Of a stretch of DNA of 64,000 nt, positions 18,612-31,452 are shown piece by piece (position 1 is the first letter of the stretch; each line of letters begins with the position of its first letter). This DNA comes from Orychophragmus violaceus. Lineage: Eukaryota; Streptophyta; Magnoliopsida; Brassicales; Brassicaceae. A program made the translations under genes and the position numbers. The notes below the pieces were generated by a model. It saw nothing but the letters and a program-made list of their open reading frames with translations, searched no databases and was not told the DNA's origin. The stretch spans positions 12,835,082 through 12,899,081 of the forward strand of contig CM058230.1 of NCBI GenBank assembly GCA_030180135.1. The letters are read 5' to 3'.

Positions 18612-21274
18612 TCACAGACTGTCCTTCAAGCTAATTTTGATGTTGTGCACTTTGATGGAGACTTGTAACTTTTCTTGTTCCATTTCTTTCAATACTGAAA
18701 TTAGGTTTGTCCTGTAAGCTTCACATTTCCTGTTTGCTAATTCCAGCTGCTTTCTGAGCTCACTAATCTTCTTATCCATTTCGTCCTACAAAAGTGGAGC
18801 CAATATGGTCATGCAATCGGTCAGCACATAACAAACTGAAGACCATACTCTTAATATGCCAAGAACAACAAGAATGCTATATGAATGAATCACTAGTCAA
18901 ACCATAACTGACCAATCACATACGATACCATCAAAGAGACAAAACAAAACACTGATTGTATTCTAAATGTAGAGTTGTTTTAAAGAGAAATGAACTTGAT
19001 TCTCATTTTATCAAACTAACAAGTATTCAAAAGAACTTGATGGCTCACCTCGTGCTCGGGTTGTGCTGGCAGGTCTTGCTGACAATCCTCATTGCACAGC
19101 CGTTTTCCATCAGTTACACTACTCTCTTTAACATGCCCATTAGACACACTTCTTCTAACATCATTTTTCATTGCCAGGGACACGGTCTTGGCAGCTTCTT
19201 GCAGAGCAGCTACTGCAACATCACATGTATACAGAGATTTTCCTGCTTCTTGCACAAAACTAAAAGCTTTGTGGCGTAAGGTGTTGTATCGGACAGTGTG
19301 AGACTCCAGGTAATTAGAATACGCAGGCAAACCATAATCATCAAATATAACACTGCTTTTGGCATTTCTGGTCCATCTTTTTAGGATATAGTAAGGTGGA
19401 AGTGTAAGGAGATTGGTGACCCGGAAGACTGCCAATATATGTCTGCATATGATCCCAGAGAACTCAAACATCTGGCAACTGCAATTCGCTCTCATCTCCA
19501 AAACGTTGAACTTAACGTAATGAGCCTTGTGTGCCTCTCCATATTTCGCAACATGGTAGGCAACCAGGTCCCCATCATCGTCAGCTTTGGATGCCATGAA
19601 AGTCAAAGTACCAACTAGTTCCTCCTGAAATCTCATAAATAACTCCCTTGTGTAAAGCTCAGACGCCTGCTTCTCCATTGGAGATGGAGTCTTGAGAACA
19701 GGAGGTGAGTTCATTGTATCATAATCTGCTTTAACCTCTTTCTCAAGACGACTCTCCAAAGCTTTCTCGTAGAGCTTAAAGAACTGGCCTAGATTGGTTG
19801 AAGCGTTGATATAACCATCAAAATACGAATTCATACTGTCACTACGCTGAGTTAAGGACATTTCCGCAAAAAAAGTATCACGGAGATATACTGGAACCCA
19901 CTGCCGACGATCGGAATATATTGCTTGTAGCCACTCATGATCTCTTAGCTCATATTTGTCAACAAGTGTTAACCAGCATGATTCAAAATCCTCAACGGAC
20001 TCAGTCAGATTGACACTTTTGTGGAAATCTGACTCAAAAGAAGGATGCTTTAGGAAGACATGTGACAACTTTTCCTGACATTTTTTGAAAATATGCCATT
20101 TACAGAACCGATGGCGGGCGCCTGGGAAAACCTGCATGATGGCTGTACGTATAACTGTATCATGATCGGTGGTGATTGAGACAGGAGGGTGAGAGGCCAT
20201 GGCTGCTAGCCACGTTTTGAAAAGCCATACAAAAGAAGCCTCGGTTTCATTTATGATAAAAGCACAGCCGAAAAGAATGGGTTGTCCATGGTGGTTTACA
20301 CCAGTGAAGGGTGCGAAAGGCAAACGGTACCTGTTGGACCTGTAGGTTGTATCAAAGGTAACAGTATCCCCAAAGTAAGAAAAATCCAGTCTTGCTTTTG
20401 GATCAGCCCAGAACACATTACCCACAGACTGATCTTCGCTTCCCTGTACAGCATAAAAGAAGTCTGGGTTGTCGGCATTCATCTGCCTCAAGTAGTCAAG
20501 AAGAAGCTGAATCTCTCCTTCTATGCTCTTCTGACGATTGTTCCTCATGTAATTCCTACAGTCCACTTCAGTGAAGCCAACCTTGCTAATGCCACCATAC
20601 TCTTTGATCAAAGCAGACATTATCCTGCGAGGGCCCATCCCTGCAGCTTGCAATGTGTCTATCAAGGTCTTAGCTGGGCCTGAGATCTGCCTGTGGGAAC
20701 GCAGGCAATGAACTTGGTCAGGAGGAACCAACTCATGGTTGTGGTCTTTCACAAACCCAGAGACAACCCATTTACCAGAATCCTGCATCTTAACAGAGAG
20801 TGAGGCTTTGCATCCGACTCTTGTGATTATCCTTGGGCGCTTGATCTCCCTATCTTTGGTGCGCTTCTCGTTCATATTCCTGAAACCTTCTTTGGCACAT
20901 ACGAATTGCCTCTGTATAATAGCTCCATCTCTCCGGGAGCGGCGTGAGGAACTAACACGGGTGCTGAAGCCAATGCGACGGGCATAGGAGTTGTAGAAAG
21001 CCTTGGCAGCTTCTTCGGACTCAAATTCCAGACCATCATAAGGCTCAAGATCCAAGAGATCACCCTGGGGAAAGTAATTTGTAGCGTCAACAGAAAGAAG
21101 AGGCATTGGGCTGTCGAGCATATCGTCGTCGTCGTCGATACCATGGTGCTCAATATCAATAGCGTCATCATCAACATCTCCCCCACTACTAACTCCTACA
21201 CCAATATCGAAGTCTAGAACTTCATTATCCATATCCTGTCTGATGAAGGAAGAATTTAGACTGCCTGCATTCAT
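18612..21274 (-). CDS. FRS5: FAR1-related sequence protein, FRS5 orthologue (two coding exons)
   Basis: Exon 1 runs from the ATG at 21274 to 19049 and ends at GAG|GTGAGC. Exon 2 runs from 18785 (after TTTGTAG) to the TGA at 18612-18614, in the same phase, giving about 799 residues. Without splicing the frame would stop at 19016. Arabidopsis FRS5 is about 788 residues, and the internal Met at residue 15 (MDNEVLDFDIGV) would give a closer length. The N-terminus is acidic. A FAR1 zinc-binding (WRKY/GCM1-like) domain follows (FVCAKEGF, GCKASLSVK, FVKDHNHELV). Next comes a MULE transposase-derived domain (DTVTFDTTYRSNRY, PILFGCAFI, ITTDHDTVI, HRFCKWHI), then a SWIM zinc finger (CSCQMFEFSGIICRHI). 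Exon 2 is rich in charged heptads, a likely coiled coil. FRS proteins are domesticated Mutator-like transposases that act as transcription factors. From gene order this should be At4g38180. Confidence 0.9.
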
Positions 21275-22029
21275 ACCAGTCGAAAATAGCTAGAAAAGTA
21301 TAAACTTACCACTTATCTTAGATCAGTTATTGAGATGAAATTGGGAGTGAAAACCAGATACGCAGCGAAGACGAAGGAATGGTTGGCTAGGATTCGCTGG
21401 GAAAGGCACAAATTAAATGGGTAACAGAATAGGTTAAGAGAGGGGAACCAGAGGAGGAAGAGAGACGCAGGGAGGAGAGAGTCGTCGGGACGGGACGGAG
21501 GAAGAGGACGACGAAGTGGTGCTTTTTCATTATAAAGGCCCATTCCTGAGTGAGGCCCAGCTTCTTTCGCGCAGCCCGTTCTTATGGCTTACTATCAGTT
21601 GATAGAAGATAGCTACACTACTATACTCACTCTTGTCCTATAGCTTGTTGGGATAACTAGCAAAACTAACACTTTCTAGCATTTTGCAAAGTAACATTTT
21701 CGTTTTCATATTAAATTGAGTAACTGTTATAATTTGTGGAACTCAATTTTGTCGTTCAAGTGCACATACACAATTGAATGCGTGAGAATATTTTTTTTTT
21801 GTCATTAAAATAATTACTTTTAAAGCCATCTTGATATTTAATCCCATCATTTTTAAAATGTTTCGATTCTCTACTTGTTTTTCTTACGGGTACATCTACA
21901 ATTTCTTGTTCGGGTTGGAGATTAAAGCCATCACCGTGTGAAAATCAGGTCAGGAAAACTCAAAACTTTTTATAAAAACTTTTTCTTTCTTTCCAATCAA
22001 GATCTGCCACTAATACGCAAGCATATATA
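21275..22029. other. FRS5 5' flank and intergenic sequence
   Basis: About 250 bp of GA/CT-rich leader-like sequence and promoter for FRS5, then AT-rich spacer. The stretch 21861-21953 is a diverged direct copy of 26469-26558 on the far side of the Copia element. I do not recognise the duplicated sequence, although the right copy is open as a short frame. Confidence 0.45.
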
Positions 22030-25000
22030 TGAAAGCTGATGCAATTCCTTAATATTCACAAAGAATGTACATGGCTATTAATACCCTTAGTCGTTACACA
22101 AAGAGAGGAAACATTTCATAGAATTAGGAACAATACAAATAATTATAACCGAATCCTAGATATGTGTAACAAAATACATTGGACTTTAATCATCTCCCCT
22201 CAGTCACAACGGTGTCTTGACAGATGGTGAGGCTGAACCGGAACTCATTGTGTAGTGATATCGGTAGCCCTTTTGTAAAGATATCAACATATTGAAATGC
22301 AGTGGGGACATATAAAACTTTAACTTCACCAATTGCGACCTTGTCTCGAACAAAATGTATATCAAGTTCAATATGTTTAGTGCGTTGGTGTTTCACCGAA
22401 TTGGTAGCAAGATATACCGAATTGACATTGTCACAATAAATAACATAAGCACTTGAGATTGGACGATGAATCTTTAACAACAGGTTCTGTATCCAAGTAA
22501 GCTCAGTAACACAATTGGCCACACCTCTTTATTCGGCTTCGGAGCTTGAGCGAGAGGGTGTTGGCTGGCATTAGTAGACCAAGAGACGAGATTTGGACCA
22601 AGGAAGACGCAGTAACCGGAGGTTGAACGTCGAGTGTCCGGACAACCTTCCTAGTCAGCATCGGACTAAACTGTGATGCAATCAATTCGACCGTAAACCA
22701 TTTGAATCCCGTAGTTGATTGTGCCTTTTAAGTACCGAATGATTCTTTTGAGAGCTTGTAGATGAGGTTGTCTTGGTGTGTGCATATAATGACAAACATG
22801 GTGTACTACATAAGATATATCCGGTCTCGTGAATGTTAAATACTGAAGTGCACCTGTGAGGCTTATGTAAAATGTCGGATTGTCAATCGGGTCTCCATCA
22901 TCAATAGATAACTTTGACTTGAGATCCACCGGTGTAGCAAGAGGCTTGCAATCTTTTTTTCCTGCACGAAATATAATCTCCTATGCATAAACAACATGTC
23001 TCAAGAACAATTATTTTCCATTAAAATCCGCCTTAATTCCGAGAAAATGTCGTAGTTTTCCCAAATCGGTCATAGGAAAGGATGTTTTAGCTTGTTAACC
23101 ACACGTTGGAGGAGACACATGGAGGACGCGTAAGGAGGATGTCGTTGACATACAACAGAAGATAAGATACCTCCTTTCCTTTCTTGTAAATAAACAAAAA
23201 CGAATCTGATTTGCTCTGAACAAAGCCCATCGGTTTTAGAAAATTCAAAAAAATTAATTTCAAGTTCGTGGTGCTTATTTTAAACTACAAATCGCTTTGT
23301 TGCTTGTATACATGATGAGGAAAGGCTTTTTCAATAAATCATGGTGGTTGATGCATATAAACTGTTTCTTCAAGATCTCCTTGGAGGAACGCGTTCTTAA
23401 CGATGTATTGACCACTCCAAAGCAACATCTATGTTAAGGATTGTTGGAATTGTTTCAGGCTTGACAACCGGACTGAAAGTTTCAGTGACATCAACTCTCT
23501 CCTCCTGTGATTTCCCATTCGCAACTAACCTTGCTTTGTGACGAGATAAGACCACGTATGCATCATACTTGTTCTTAAACAGCCACATGGAACACAAAAT
23601 GTTAACATTAGCTGGTCTAGGTATTAAATTTCAAGTCTTTGTCTTAATCATAGCATCATATTCATATGTCATCACAGGTTTCCAGTTTGGATCAGACATT
23701 GTTAGAATATGGCTTTTTGAGACAGGAGATTTAGCTATAGATGTGAGAGAGAGAATCTGTTTTGGTTTAGAGATACCTGATTCTGATCTAGTTTGAACAT
23801 GAGCTCTAAACAAAGGATCATGACAAGTGATACGAGATCGGGTGATTGGGACGATCGGCTGAGTTGGTGGAGTTGGGAAAGATATTTGAAGAAACATGGG
23901 AGAGATTTCATCAAGTGTGTCAAGAAACTGGTAGTTATCTTGTGTAGGTGATGTTTCGGTTGCAGGGAACTTCTCTTCGTCAAAGAAAACATGACGAGAG
24001 ATGGTTATTTTTTTTTTCAAGTCCATACAACGGTATCCACGATGCTGAGACAGATAACCCAGAAACAATCATGGTGCAATTCGTGGAGAAATCTTAGTCA
24101 TATTGGAATGGTTCAAGTTTAGGAAGCATAGACAACCGAAAACGCGTAAGTGATCATATTTGGGTTGCTTGTGAAAGAGAAGAGTGAATGGGATTTGATT
24201 TTGAATAGCTTTTGAAGGTGTGATGTTGAGGACATGAGAAACTACATGAAGAACTTCGACCCAATAAGTGGGAGGAAGACGTTCTTGGAACAGGAGAGTG
24301 CGATGACGTTATTGATAGTTTGAATCATCCTCTCCAACATTCCATTTTGTTGGGAAGTGTGAGGACATGAAAATCGAACATTGATACCCTTAGCTGCAAA
24401 GTAGATTTGGAATTCAGAGTTGTTAAACTCTTCGCCATTGTCGCATTGAAATTTCTTGATTGTTGTATTGAAATGATTTTCGACATGAGCTGAAAAATGA
24501 AGGAACTTGGAGAAAACATCACTTTTCCTTCAGATTGGATAAACCCAAAGAGTGTGTGAATTGATCAAGAAACAAAACATAATAACGGATTCCGCTCATG
24601 CTTGAAACAAGTGATGTCCATAAATCAGAATGTATAATCTCGAAAGGATTGGAAACAAAAGATTGAGAGGCGACAAAGGAAGTTTTATTGATTTGCCCAA
24701 TTGACAAGGTTCGCAAGTAAAAGAAGCTTTCTCTTTATTACATAACGAAGGATTCAAAAAAAAAGATAGAATGAAGAGATGTTTTATTAGTATGGTCGAG
24801 CCTCTTGTGCCAAAGAGCAGGTGTGGAGGCCAAAAGAGCAGTTGCAGTAGCCGGTTTATTATTGAATGAAGCAGGAAGAGAAAAGAGGTCATCATAGCTG
24901 TTACAATGAAGCAGAGCTTTCCGACTTTGAAGATCCTTCACAGTGAAACCAAAAGGGTCAAAATCCACAGAACACCACATGTCTTTAGTGAATTTGCGAA

Positions 25001-26432
25001 CCGAGATCAAGTTCTTAACAATGTTAGGTGTGACAAGAACATGATTAAGATATAGAGGTTTAGTGTTTGACTGAATGGTAGTGGAACCAATTGAAGAGAC
25101 AAGGACTGAGGAACCGTTACCCATAATGACAGACGGGTTGGTAGTAGGTTTAAGACAAGATTGAAGTGTACCTGCATTGGCGGCTAGGTGAGCAGATGCT
25201 CCAGAATCTATATACCAATACAATGCGGATGGGTCTGCAATAGCCTCTGAATTGTAAGCTTCCATTGACTGGAAATCAATGAGATTTGCTTGCTGCTGAG
25301 CTGCGTGAGGCACTTGTGGAACTTGAGGCCAGACAGAATTTTGATGCCATCCAGTACAATGGTGGTGGTGACCAAAACCGTTGCAACGCCCATGGATTTC
25401 TATTATACTAGAAATTTCCTCTTCTTCCTCTGTTGCGACAATTTCCCATGTTGTTATTGTTGTTGTTGCATTGATTGCGACCTTGAGAGGATTGTGGTTG
25501 TTTCTGAGCAGAGGCAGTGAGCGCCATCGACGATGATGGATTGTCGGAGTGGGATGCAGTTGTGCGTGACGTCTTCTTGAGCCTGGTTTCCTCCCACTCT
25601 AACATTGATTTTGCATTATCAAATGTTGGAAATGGTTTTTATGTTTGATAATGTTAATGATATTATCAAACTTATCATTCAGACCACTGATGATGTACAT
25701 GACAAGAGTTTTGTTCGAGACCGGTGGATCGACGTTCGAGAGAAGATCAGCAGTTAATATCATCTTTTGACAGTAAACATGTAAGGACATGTCGCCTATC
25801 TCCGTAGTATGTAGTTCATTGTCGAGCTGAATGACTCGAGCCTCCTTGTTGTTGCGAAGTTGATTCTCAAAACGGATCCAGAGATCACGGCCGTACCAAC
25901 ATGCTGAAAGGAGGACCGAAAGAGTGGCTAGGTCATGGTGCCATAGAGCGAAAGTTTCACCAGACCATCACATTTCAACCAAGGAGCATTGTTGGTGCCA
26001 GTGGGCTGAACGTAGCCGTCAAGATGTCCAAAGCCATCAAATGTCATATAATGGTTGAAAGGAGTTCTCTCGAGGCATCATAACTATGATCATTTAAATC
26101 AAGAATCATATGAATATGGTTTTTGATGATTGAAACACCAAAACATCTTTCAGCGTAATTGTTGTTTGCAGCAGCCATGTTAATGGCGAAAAAGAAGAAA
26201 AGTTGAAGAAGGAGAAGAATGAGAGAAGAGAGGTGAAGGAAGATCAGAACCCTTAATGCTCCAATACCATGAAAGCTGATGTGATTCATTAATATTCACA
26301 AACAATGTACATGGCTATTAATAGCCTTAGTCGTTACACAAAAGAGGAGGCGTTCCATATAATTAGGAACAATACAAACAATATATAAGTGAATTCTAGA
26401 TATGTGTAACGTAATATATTTGACTTCTATCA
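22030..26432 (-). mobile_element. Old Copia-type LTR retrotransposon on the minus strand
   Basis: Two 163-bp LTRs (22030-22192 and 26270-26432), both TGAAAGCTGATG...(T/C)TATCA-like, are flanked by ATATA and GTATA (4 of 5 match). On the minus strand the primer site TGGTATTGGAGC (complement of 26258-26269) is of initiator-Met type, and a GAGGGGAGA purine tract abuts the left LTR. The LTRs differ at many positions, so the insertion is old. The internal coding region is broken (separate entry). Confidence 0.9.
22193..26178 (-). pseudogene. Copia gag-pol of the 22-26 kb element, multiply broken
   Basis: Fragments occur in Copia order. Gag starts at the ATG at 26178 (MAAANNNYAERCFGVSI). Protease is at about 25210 (WYIDSGASAHLA), the pre-integrase LWHKRLDH block near 24810, integrase pieces at 24320-24720, and reverse transcriptase pieces at 23400-23600 (SRHKARLVANGKSQEE) and 22666-22929 (GALQYLTFTRPDISY, RIIRYLKGTINYG). 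RNase H/C-terminus is at 22190-22522 (HQRTKHIELDIHFVRD, then DIFTKGLP). Frames change repeatedly and part of the reverse transcriptase is not recoverable. It cannot make a working polyprotein. Confidence 0.85.
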
Positions 26433-27912
26433 GTATACAGATCGACGGTTGATGAGTCAAAACAAGTCTTTCGATTCTCTACTTGTTTTTCCGGGTACTT
26501 CTTCAGTTTCTTGTTCGGATTGGAGAATAAAGCCATCACCGTGTGAAAAACAGGTCGGCAAACAAAAAACAGTGAAATCAAAGGGAAAAAAGGCATGGCA
26601 GCTTAAGGTACAGAAAATTCACAGGCTTTTAGGTTAGAAACGAGGGTAAATTTATCATTTTACACCCATTAAACCTAAACATCGAAAATTAACAAAATTG
26701 ACACCAAGTCCCCTCGGCATGATGAGTGTATTAAATGGAGACTCAAACCACTACACCAACGAAGATCTTATGGTTTAATATACATATTAATTAATTTAAT
26801 TTTTAGCATTTTTTTTATTTTTAAGATTTTTTTGAAAAAAAATTTTTTTTACATTGAAATAAAATTTGTATTTTTTTAGAATTTTCTTGATTTTTTATAG
26901 TTTTGTGAAATTTTTAAAGTTTTTTAAAAGTATTTAAAGATTTTTTGGATATTTAGTCGATACTTTTAAAAAAAAAATATTTTAAACATTGTATTGAAAG
27001 TGTCATTAATCCAGTGGTAAAAGTTCATGTTTTCATCGAGGAGTTTTCGAATCCGAATCTAAGGATTGACATATTTTATTTTCAAAAACATGTAAAACGA
27101 CTTCGTTTCGTCTCAGTTTAAAACAACATCATCTTCATCTTACATAACGGTCAAAGCAAATACCGTATAATTCTTTTGTTACATTTTTTTAACGGTGTGC
27201 CATTTTGACAAGTCAACGAGAACTTCGGCATTTAAATGAAAAGTCAAACTGTTCAGTGTTATTTTGTGGACCCGAAAATTTGTGTACTTTTTGTCAGATT
27301 TATAAAATTTAGGATTTGTTTGGCTTTTTTTTTTCAATTCAAAATAGTAGTACCATTTAATTTTATGATATTATTTAATTGATGTAATTCGTGCTTGTAG
27401 TGTACAAATTAGAACTTGAGCTTGCAATGATCTTGGCAAAAAGAATACTTACGAAGACACTTTAATAAGACAGTTGGGAGAGGGCTTCGGTGAAATCAAG
27501 ACATATATAAAACAAAGATCAAAGATTAAACTAAAAAACGTGGTCGGACGTAGCTATATTTTCATGTTAGTTTTGACTTTTGAGTAAAGGCGCAAGTTAT
27601 GGTTCATTTTGGGGTCTTTGTTTATAATATTTCAAGATCTGTAGAAGAAACTTTGACTTTCATAATTGATCTCCTCCAAATCTGAGCTTTAGAAACAGAC
27701 AAAGAAAGGTAAAACAAAAACATTTGGATTCTTGTGCAGAGAGATTGGCCAAGTCCTCGTAAGCTTCTCATAGGTATATTTACTCAGTAGACCATAGTAC
27801 ATATAGCGAGCAACTTCAACTGCATCTTATGTCTCTCTCTCTCTATAGACATTTTGTAATGTGGATGACAAAAGATTATATGTGTGTATATCTCAAATGA
27901 GAAACTAAGGAC
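26433..27912. other. Intergenic sequence and promoter of the UPF0496 gene
   Basis: AT-rich. It begins with the second copy of the duplicated block (26469-26558). At 27011-27054 a weak tRNA-like pair (CCAGTGGTAAA, then GTTTTCGAATCC) resembles the modules of the 53.7-62.6 kb element. The last few hundred bases upstream of 27913, with a CT run near 27835, are the probable promoter of the next gene. Confidence 0.4.
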
Positions 27913-28509
27913 ATGCATAACAAGAAAACAGGTAAGGAGCAGAAAGATCTAAGCATGGCGTCGACAGAGAATGGAGATGTGGAATCTGTAAGTCGTCCTG
28001 GAAAGGCTAATGAGGTTGGAGAATCGGCTTTTGGTGAGACAAACGGGTTGCTTAAACGGTTCATCGTATCAAGCACACAAGAAATGTGGAAAGACGAAGG
28101 GTTTTTGTTGGTAGTGCATGCATATCTGGAGAGTAACAAGAGGTCACTAGAGTTTTACGCAGCCGCGGAGGCTTACCTTAAAGGTTTAACTGAGATGTTG
28201 ATGATAATGACGTATGTTATTGAGTTGTACGACAGAGAGGAAGCAAATGAGCCTCGGAAATATAGCAGAAGTAACTCAAGAATGTTGGGGGATTTGTTAG
28301 ACTTCAAAGCAAAAGGTGGAGATGCCTTAGGAGAGGCATTTGTTAAGGTAATGTTTTAGTTGACTTAAAATCTTACTGCCCCTTTTTTGTTTGGTCGTAA
28401 AAAATCTACTGCCCCATGTGTCTTTTAAATTGAATATCTTAGAGTGTTTTTTTTTCCTTTTTCTTAGAGTTTCTCTTATACACATCTAGTTAAGCATGAG
28501 CATTCAGAT

Positions 28510-30067
28510 TAGGGGTGGGCGTTCGGGTATCCAAATGGGTTCGGTTTGGGTTATTCGGGTTTTCGGGTTTTTGGGTTTAGGCTCATTAGTCCCATTCGGA
28601 TATGTAGCATGAACGAGTTGGGTTCGGTTCGGTTCTAGCCGGGTTCGGGTCGGTTCGGGTTAATTACTGGAAACCCATAATCCGATCGGTTTTGAACGGG
28701 TTCGGGTAATAACCATATTGTTATCTATTATGCGTAAATGTTCAACGTCCAAATTTTGAACTTCAAAGGGTATAATATACAACATATACTTTGACAATTT
28801 ACAATGGACATAAAATTAAACGAGATATAACATATCCTTTGTAAATGCTAGTTCGAACAAACTTTCAAGATGAGTAATTTTTTAAAGTCCAACACACAGA
28901 GCAAACACTATCATCAGCCGGGCTACAACAACACTACACCATCAGTAACCACACTTCAGCCCCAAGAACAAGCATTATTCAATAATGAAAACTAATTTAT
29001 TTTAAAACCAAGTTCTTCAATCAAATATCAGAGAGCAACAACCAAATTCCAAAGCTAAAATCGCAAACTGCATCAAGCAGAACACCAAACTAAAACATGA
29101 AGCAAAAGACTTAAAACTTAAATAACTATTAATCCATCTTTGGACCTTGAAATCTTCCTCCCTCTAAACATACATCTCTTATCCATACTTTTCATCATCT
29201 CTGCAAAACCAAACAACAATAACAGTTCAGTTTTATACTCAGATTTAGTACAATATCTTGTACGTGTAGCAAAAACTAGATAAGTGTAATAGTTCAGTCC
29301 ACTAGCTCAGACTAAACTTAATAAAGGTCTCGTTAAGTGTAAACAACTCTTAAACTCTCACTCTAGCTCAGACCATAACAAGATAAGTGTTAGCAAAACA
29401 ATACATTCATGCTTCTCAATATAACAGTTAAGCAAAATAGAACATCAATAACAAATTAAGAGGAAGTTGCTTACAGCGAGATGACCACATTATAACTGAA
29501 AATTAAACCAGTGAAAACTCTAAAAACCATAATACCCGAACCTAAAATAATGAATTCAACACTCAAATCAACAAACTAAATAAATTATATATGAAATACA
29601 AACCTGCTTGAGAAGTATTTTGAGCGTGAAAGAAGAATTACCTTTATAAGAGAGGTATATATATTGTTCTGGAAACTCATGGTTTTAGGGTTTACAGAAG
29701 AGAATTATGGCTGATTTGGAATCGTATCTTCTCTAGTTACCTTATCTCTCGAAAAGTTAGCAATAATTAAGAGATTTTGTAACTAAATCGGGATATTTGG
29801 ATTAGATTCACTTGTTACCTTATTCTTCGAAGAGTGTTTTTTTTTCCTTTAAATACTGGATATGTATATAAATTCGGTTTATATGGGTTTCGGTTTATAT
29901 GGATTATCCAATCGGGTTTCGGATTTAACCCGAACCGGTCCATAACCCAAAGTATTATAACCTATGTTCCAATCGGTTATTGTAAAGGATCTGAACCCGT
30001 ACCGAACCGGCTTTTTCGGGTTGGATCCGGGTTCGGATTTCGGGTTCGGGAAATATGCCCACCCCTA
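28510..30067. mobile_element. Non-autonomous hAT-like element, copy 2, in the UPF0496 intron
   Basis: 1,558 bp with the same termini as copy 1 (TAGGGGTGGGC / GCCCACCCCTA), flanked by ATTCAGAT (28502-28509) and ATTCAAAT (30068-30075), 7 of 8 identical. Sub-terminal GGTTCGGGT-rich regions align closely with copy 1, while the central parts differ by indels. No transposase was recognised. It sits entirely within the intron, so splicing could remove it. Confidence 0.88.
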
Positions 30068-30993
30068 ATTCAAATATTCAATAAGGTTTGGTTCAAGTAT
30101 TTTGGATTTTAGATTTTTAGTACTAAGGTTTTAATATACCATTTCAGGTATATTAGAATTTAGGTCAGATTTGGTTCGGTTCGGATATTTGAAAAGAAAA
30201 CCAGTCTATAACCAAAAAATTGGGGTACCCGTAACTTTTTGTCCAAACTACCGGAAACTAGAGAAGAAATTGGTTAAAATTTTAAAATATATTATTCTTT
30301 TAGATGTTTCGGGTATTTCAATTATTTTAATATAAAAATAACTACTTTCTCTGTCATCTTATAATGTTGTGTATTTGGTTAAATCCAATTTAAATATAAA
30401 TAAAATTTTTGGGTAATAATTGTAATTTGGATATTTGTTGGATTCTTGATCTCATTCCGGTTTTTAGGATATAGAAGTTTAAGAACAGTCCGACTATTAA
30501 TTATGTCGGTTTCGATTTGGTACCTCTTGGTTCGTTTAATTTTGGTTCGGTTCTCTTTCCCAATATTTTGGCTAGGCCTATATCCAGCTTTCGAGCTTAT
30601 ATTATAAAGGATCAAAATTTTGTTCTTCTCTTTTTACCCCTTACAAATTCATCTTTCACCAAATTCATTACAGATAGTAAGATCGATGTATGAGCCAGAG
30701 GGAGGAATGGATTACGCTACCGTTTTGGAGGAATTGCAAAGAGCAGAGGCAGCGATTGGAGCTACTTCTGAGGCTTCACTGTGTACAACTTACTACGCTG
30801 CAGACAAAGAGCGGTCAGTCCTGAACCTGACGTCAACGTTTCATAAAACGCAACTCGAGGAGAAAATGACAAGGATCAAGAAGTGGAAGATAGCATCAAA
30901 CATAATGTTTGGGATAGGGTTCTTTACAGTGCCAATCTTGACAGCTTTGGTGATGGTTGTACCTGTACCTTCTTCTATTGAAGTTCTTGTGGG

Positions 30994-31419
30994 TGTTGAG
31001 AAGTAAACTTGATTTGGATCAAGTATAATTATTGGGCTAATGATCCAATACAAACCCAAAACCTTGATCCAACTTCTAGAAACTCTCTAGAAAAATATCT
31101 CCATATCTCCACCTCCTTAAATCTTCTAGAAAACTCTTCCACCTCCTTAAGAATAAAAATCTAGATTTTTTCATAGAAAAATCTAGATAATTGTAATATT
31201 TTAATCTAGATATTATGGTAGAATTCTCTAGATTTAGGATTAAAATATTCTAGATATTTTGTATTTTGGAGGCTATAAATACCTACCTCCACTCTCATTT
31301 GTAACCAAGTCTTCAAGTTGTTTCTAAGCAATAATAAAACTTTCTTCTTCCAAAAATTCTCTTTTGTCTCTTAAGTTCTTAAACACTTTCTCCACACTTA
31401 TAAAATTTTCATTCCAACA
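30994..31419 (+). repeat. 5' LTR of the young Copia element
   Basis: 426 bp, with a TATA-like GGCTATAAATACC near 31270 followed by a CT-rich leader. TCTAGA-type short motifs (CTAGA) recur many times in its U3 part. It is identical by eye to the 3' LTR. Confidence 0.95.
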
Positions 31420-31452
31420 AAGTGGTATCAGAGCCATAAGATTCTCTTAAAG

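Noticed and set aside
20282..20683. Open frame opposite FRS5
   Set aside because: Shadow of the strongly conserved FRS5 coding strand, with no independent support.
27011..27054. tRNA gene or SINE head
   Set aside because: Weak A- and B-box-like words only, with no cloverleaf, poly-A tail or duplication visible.
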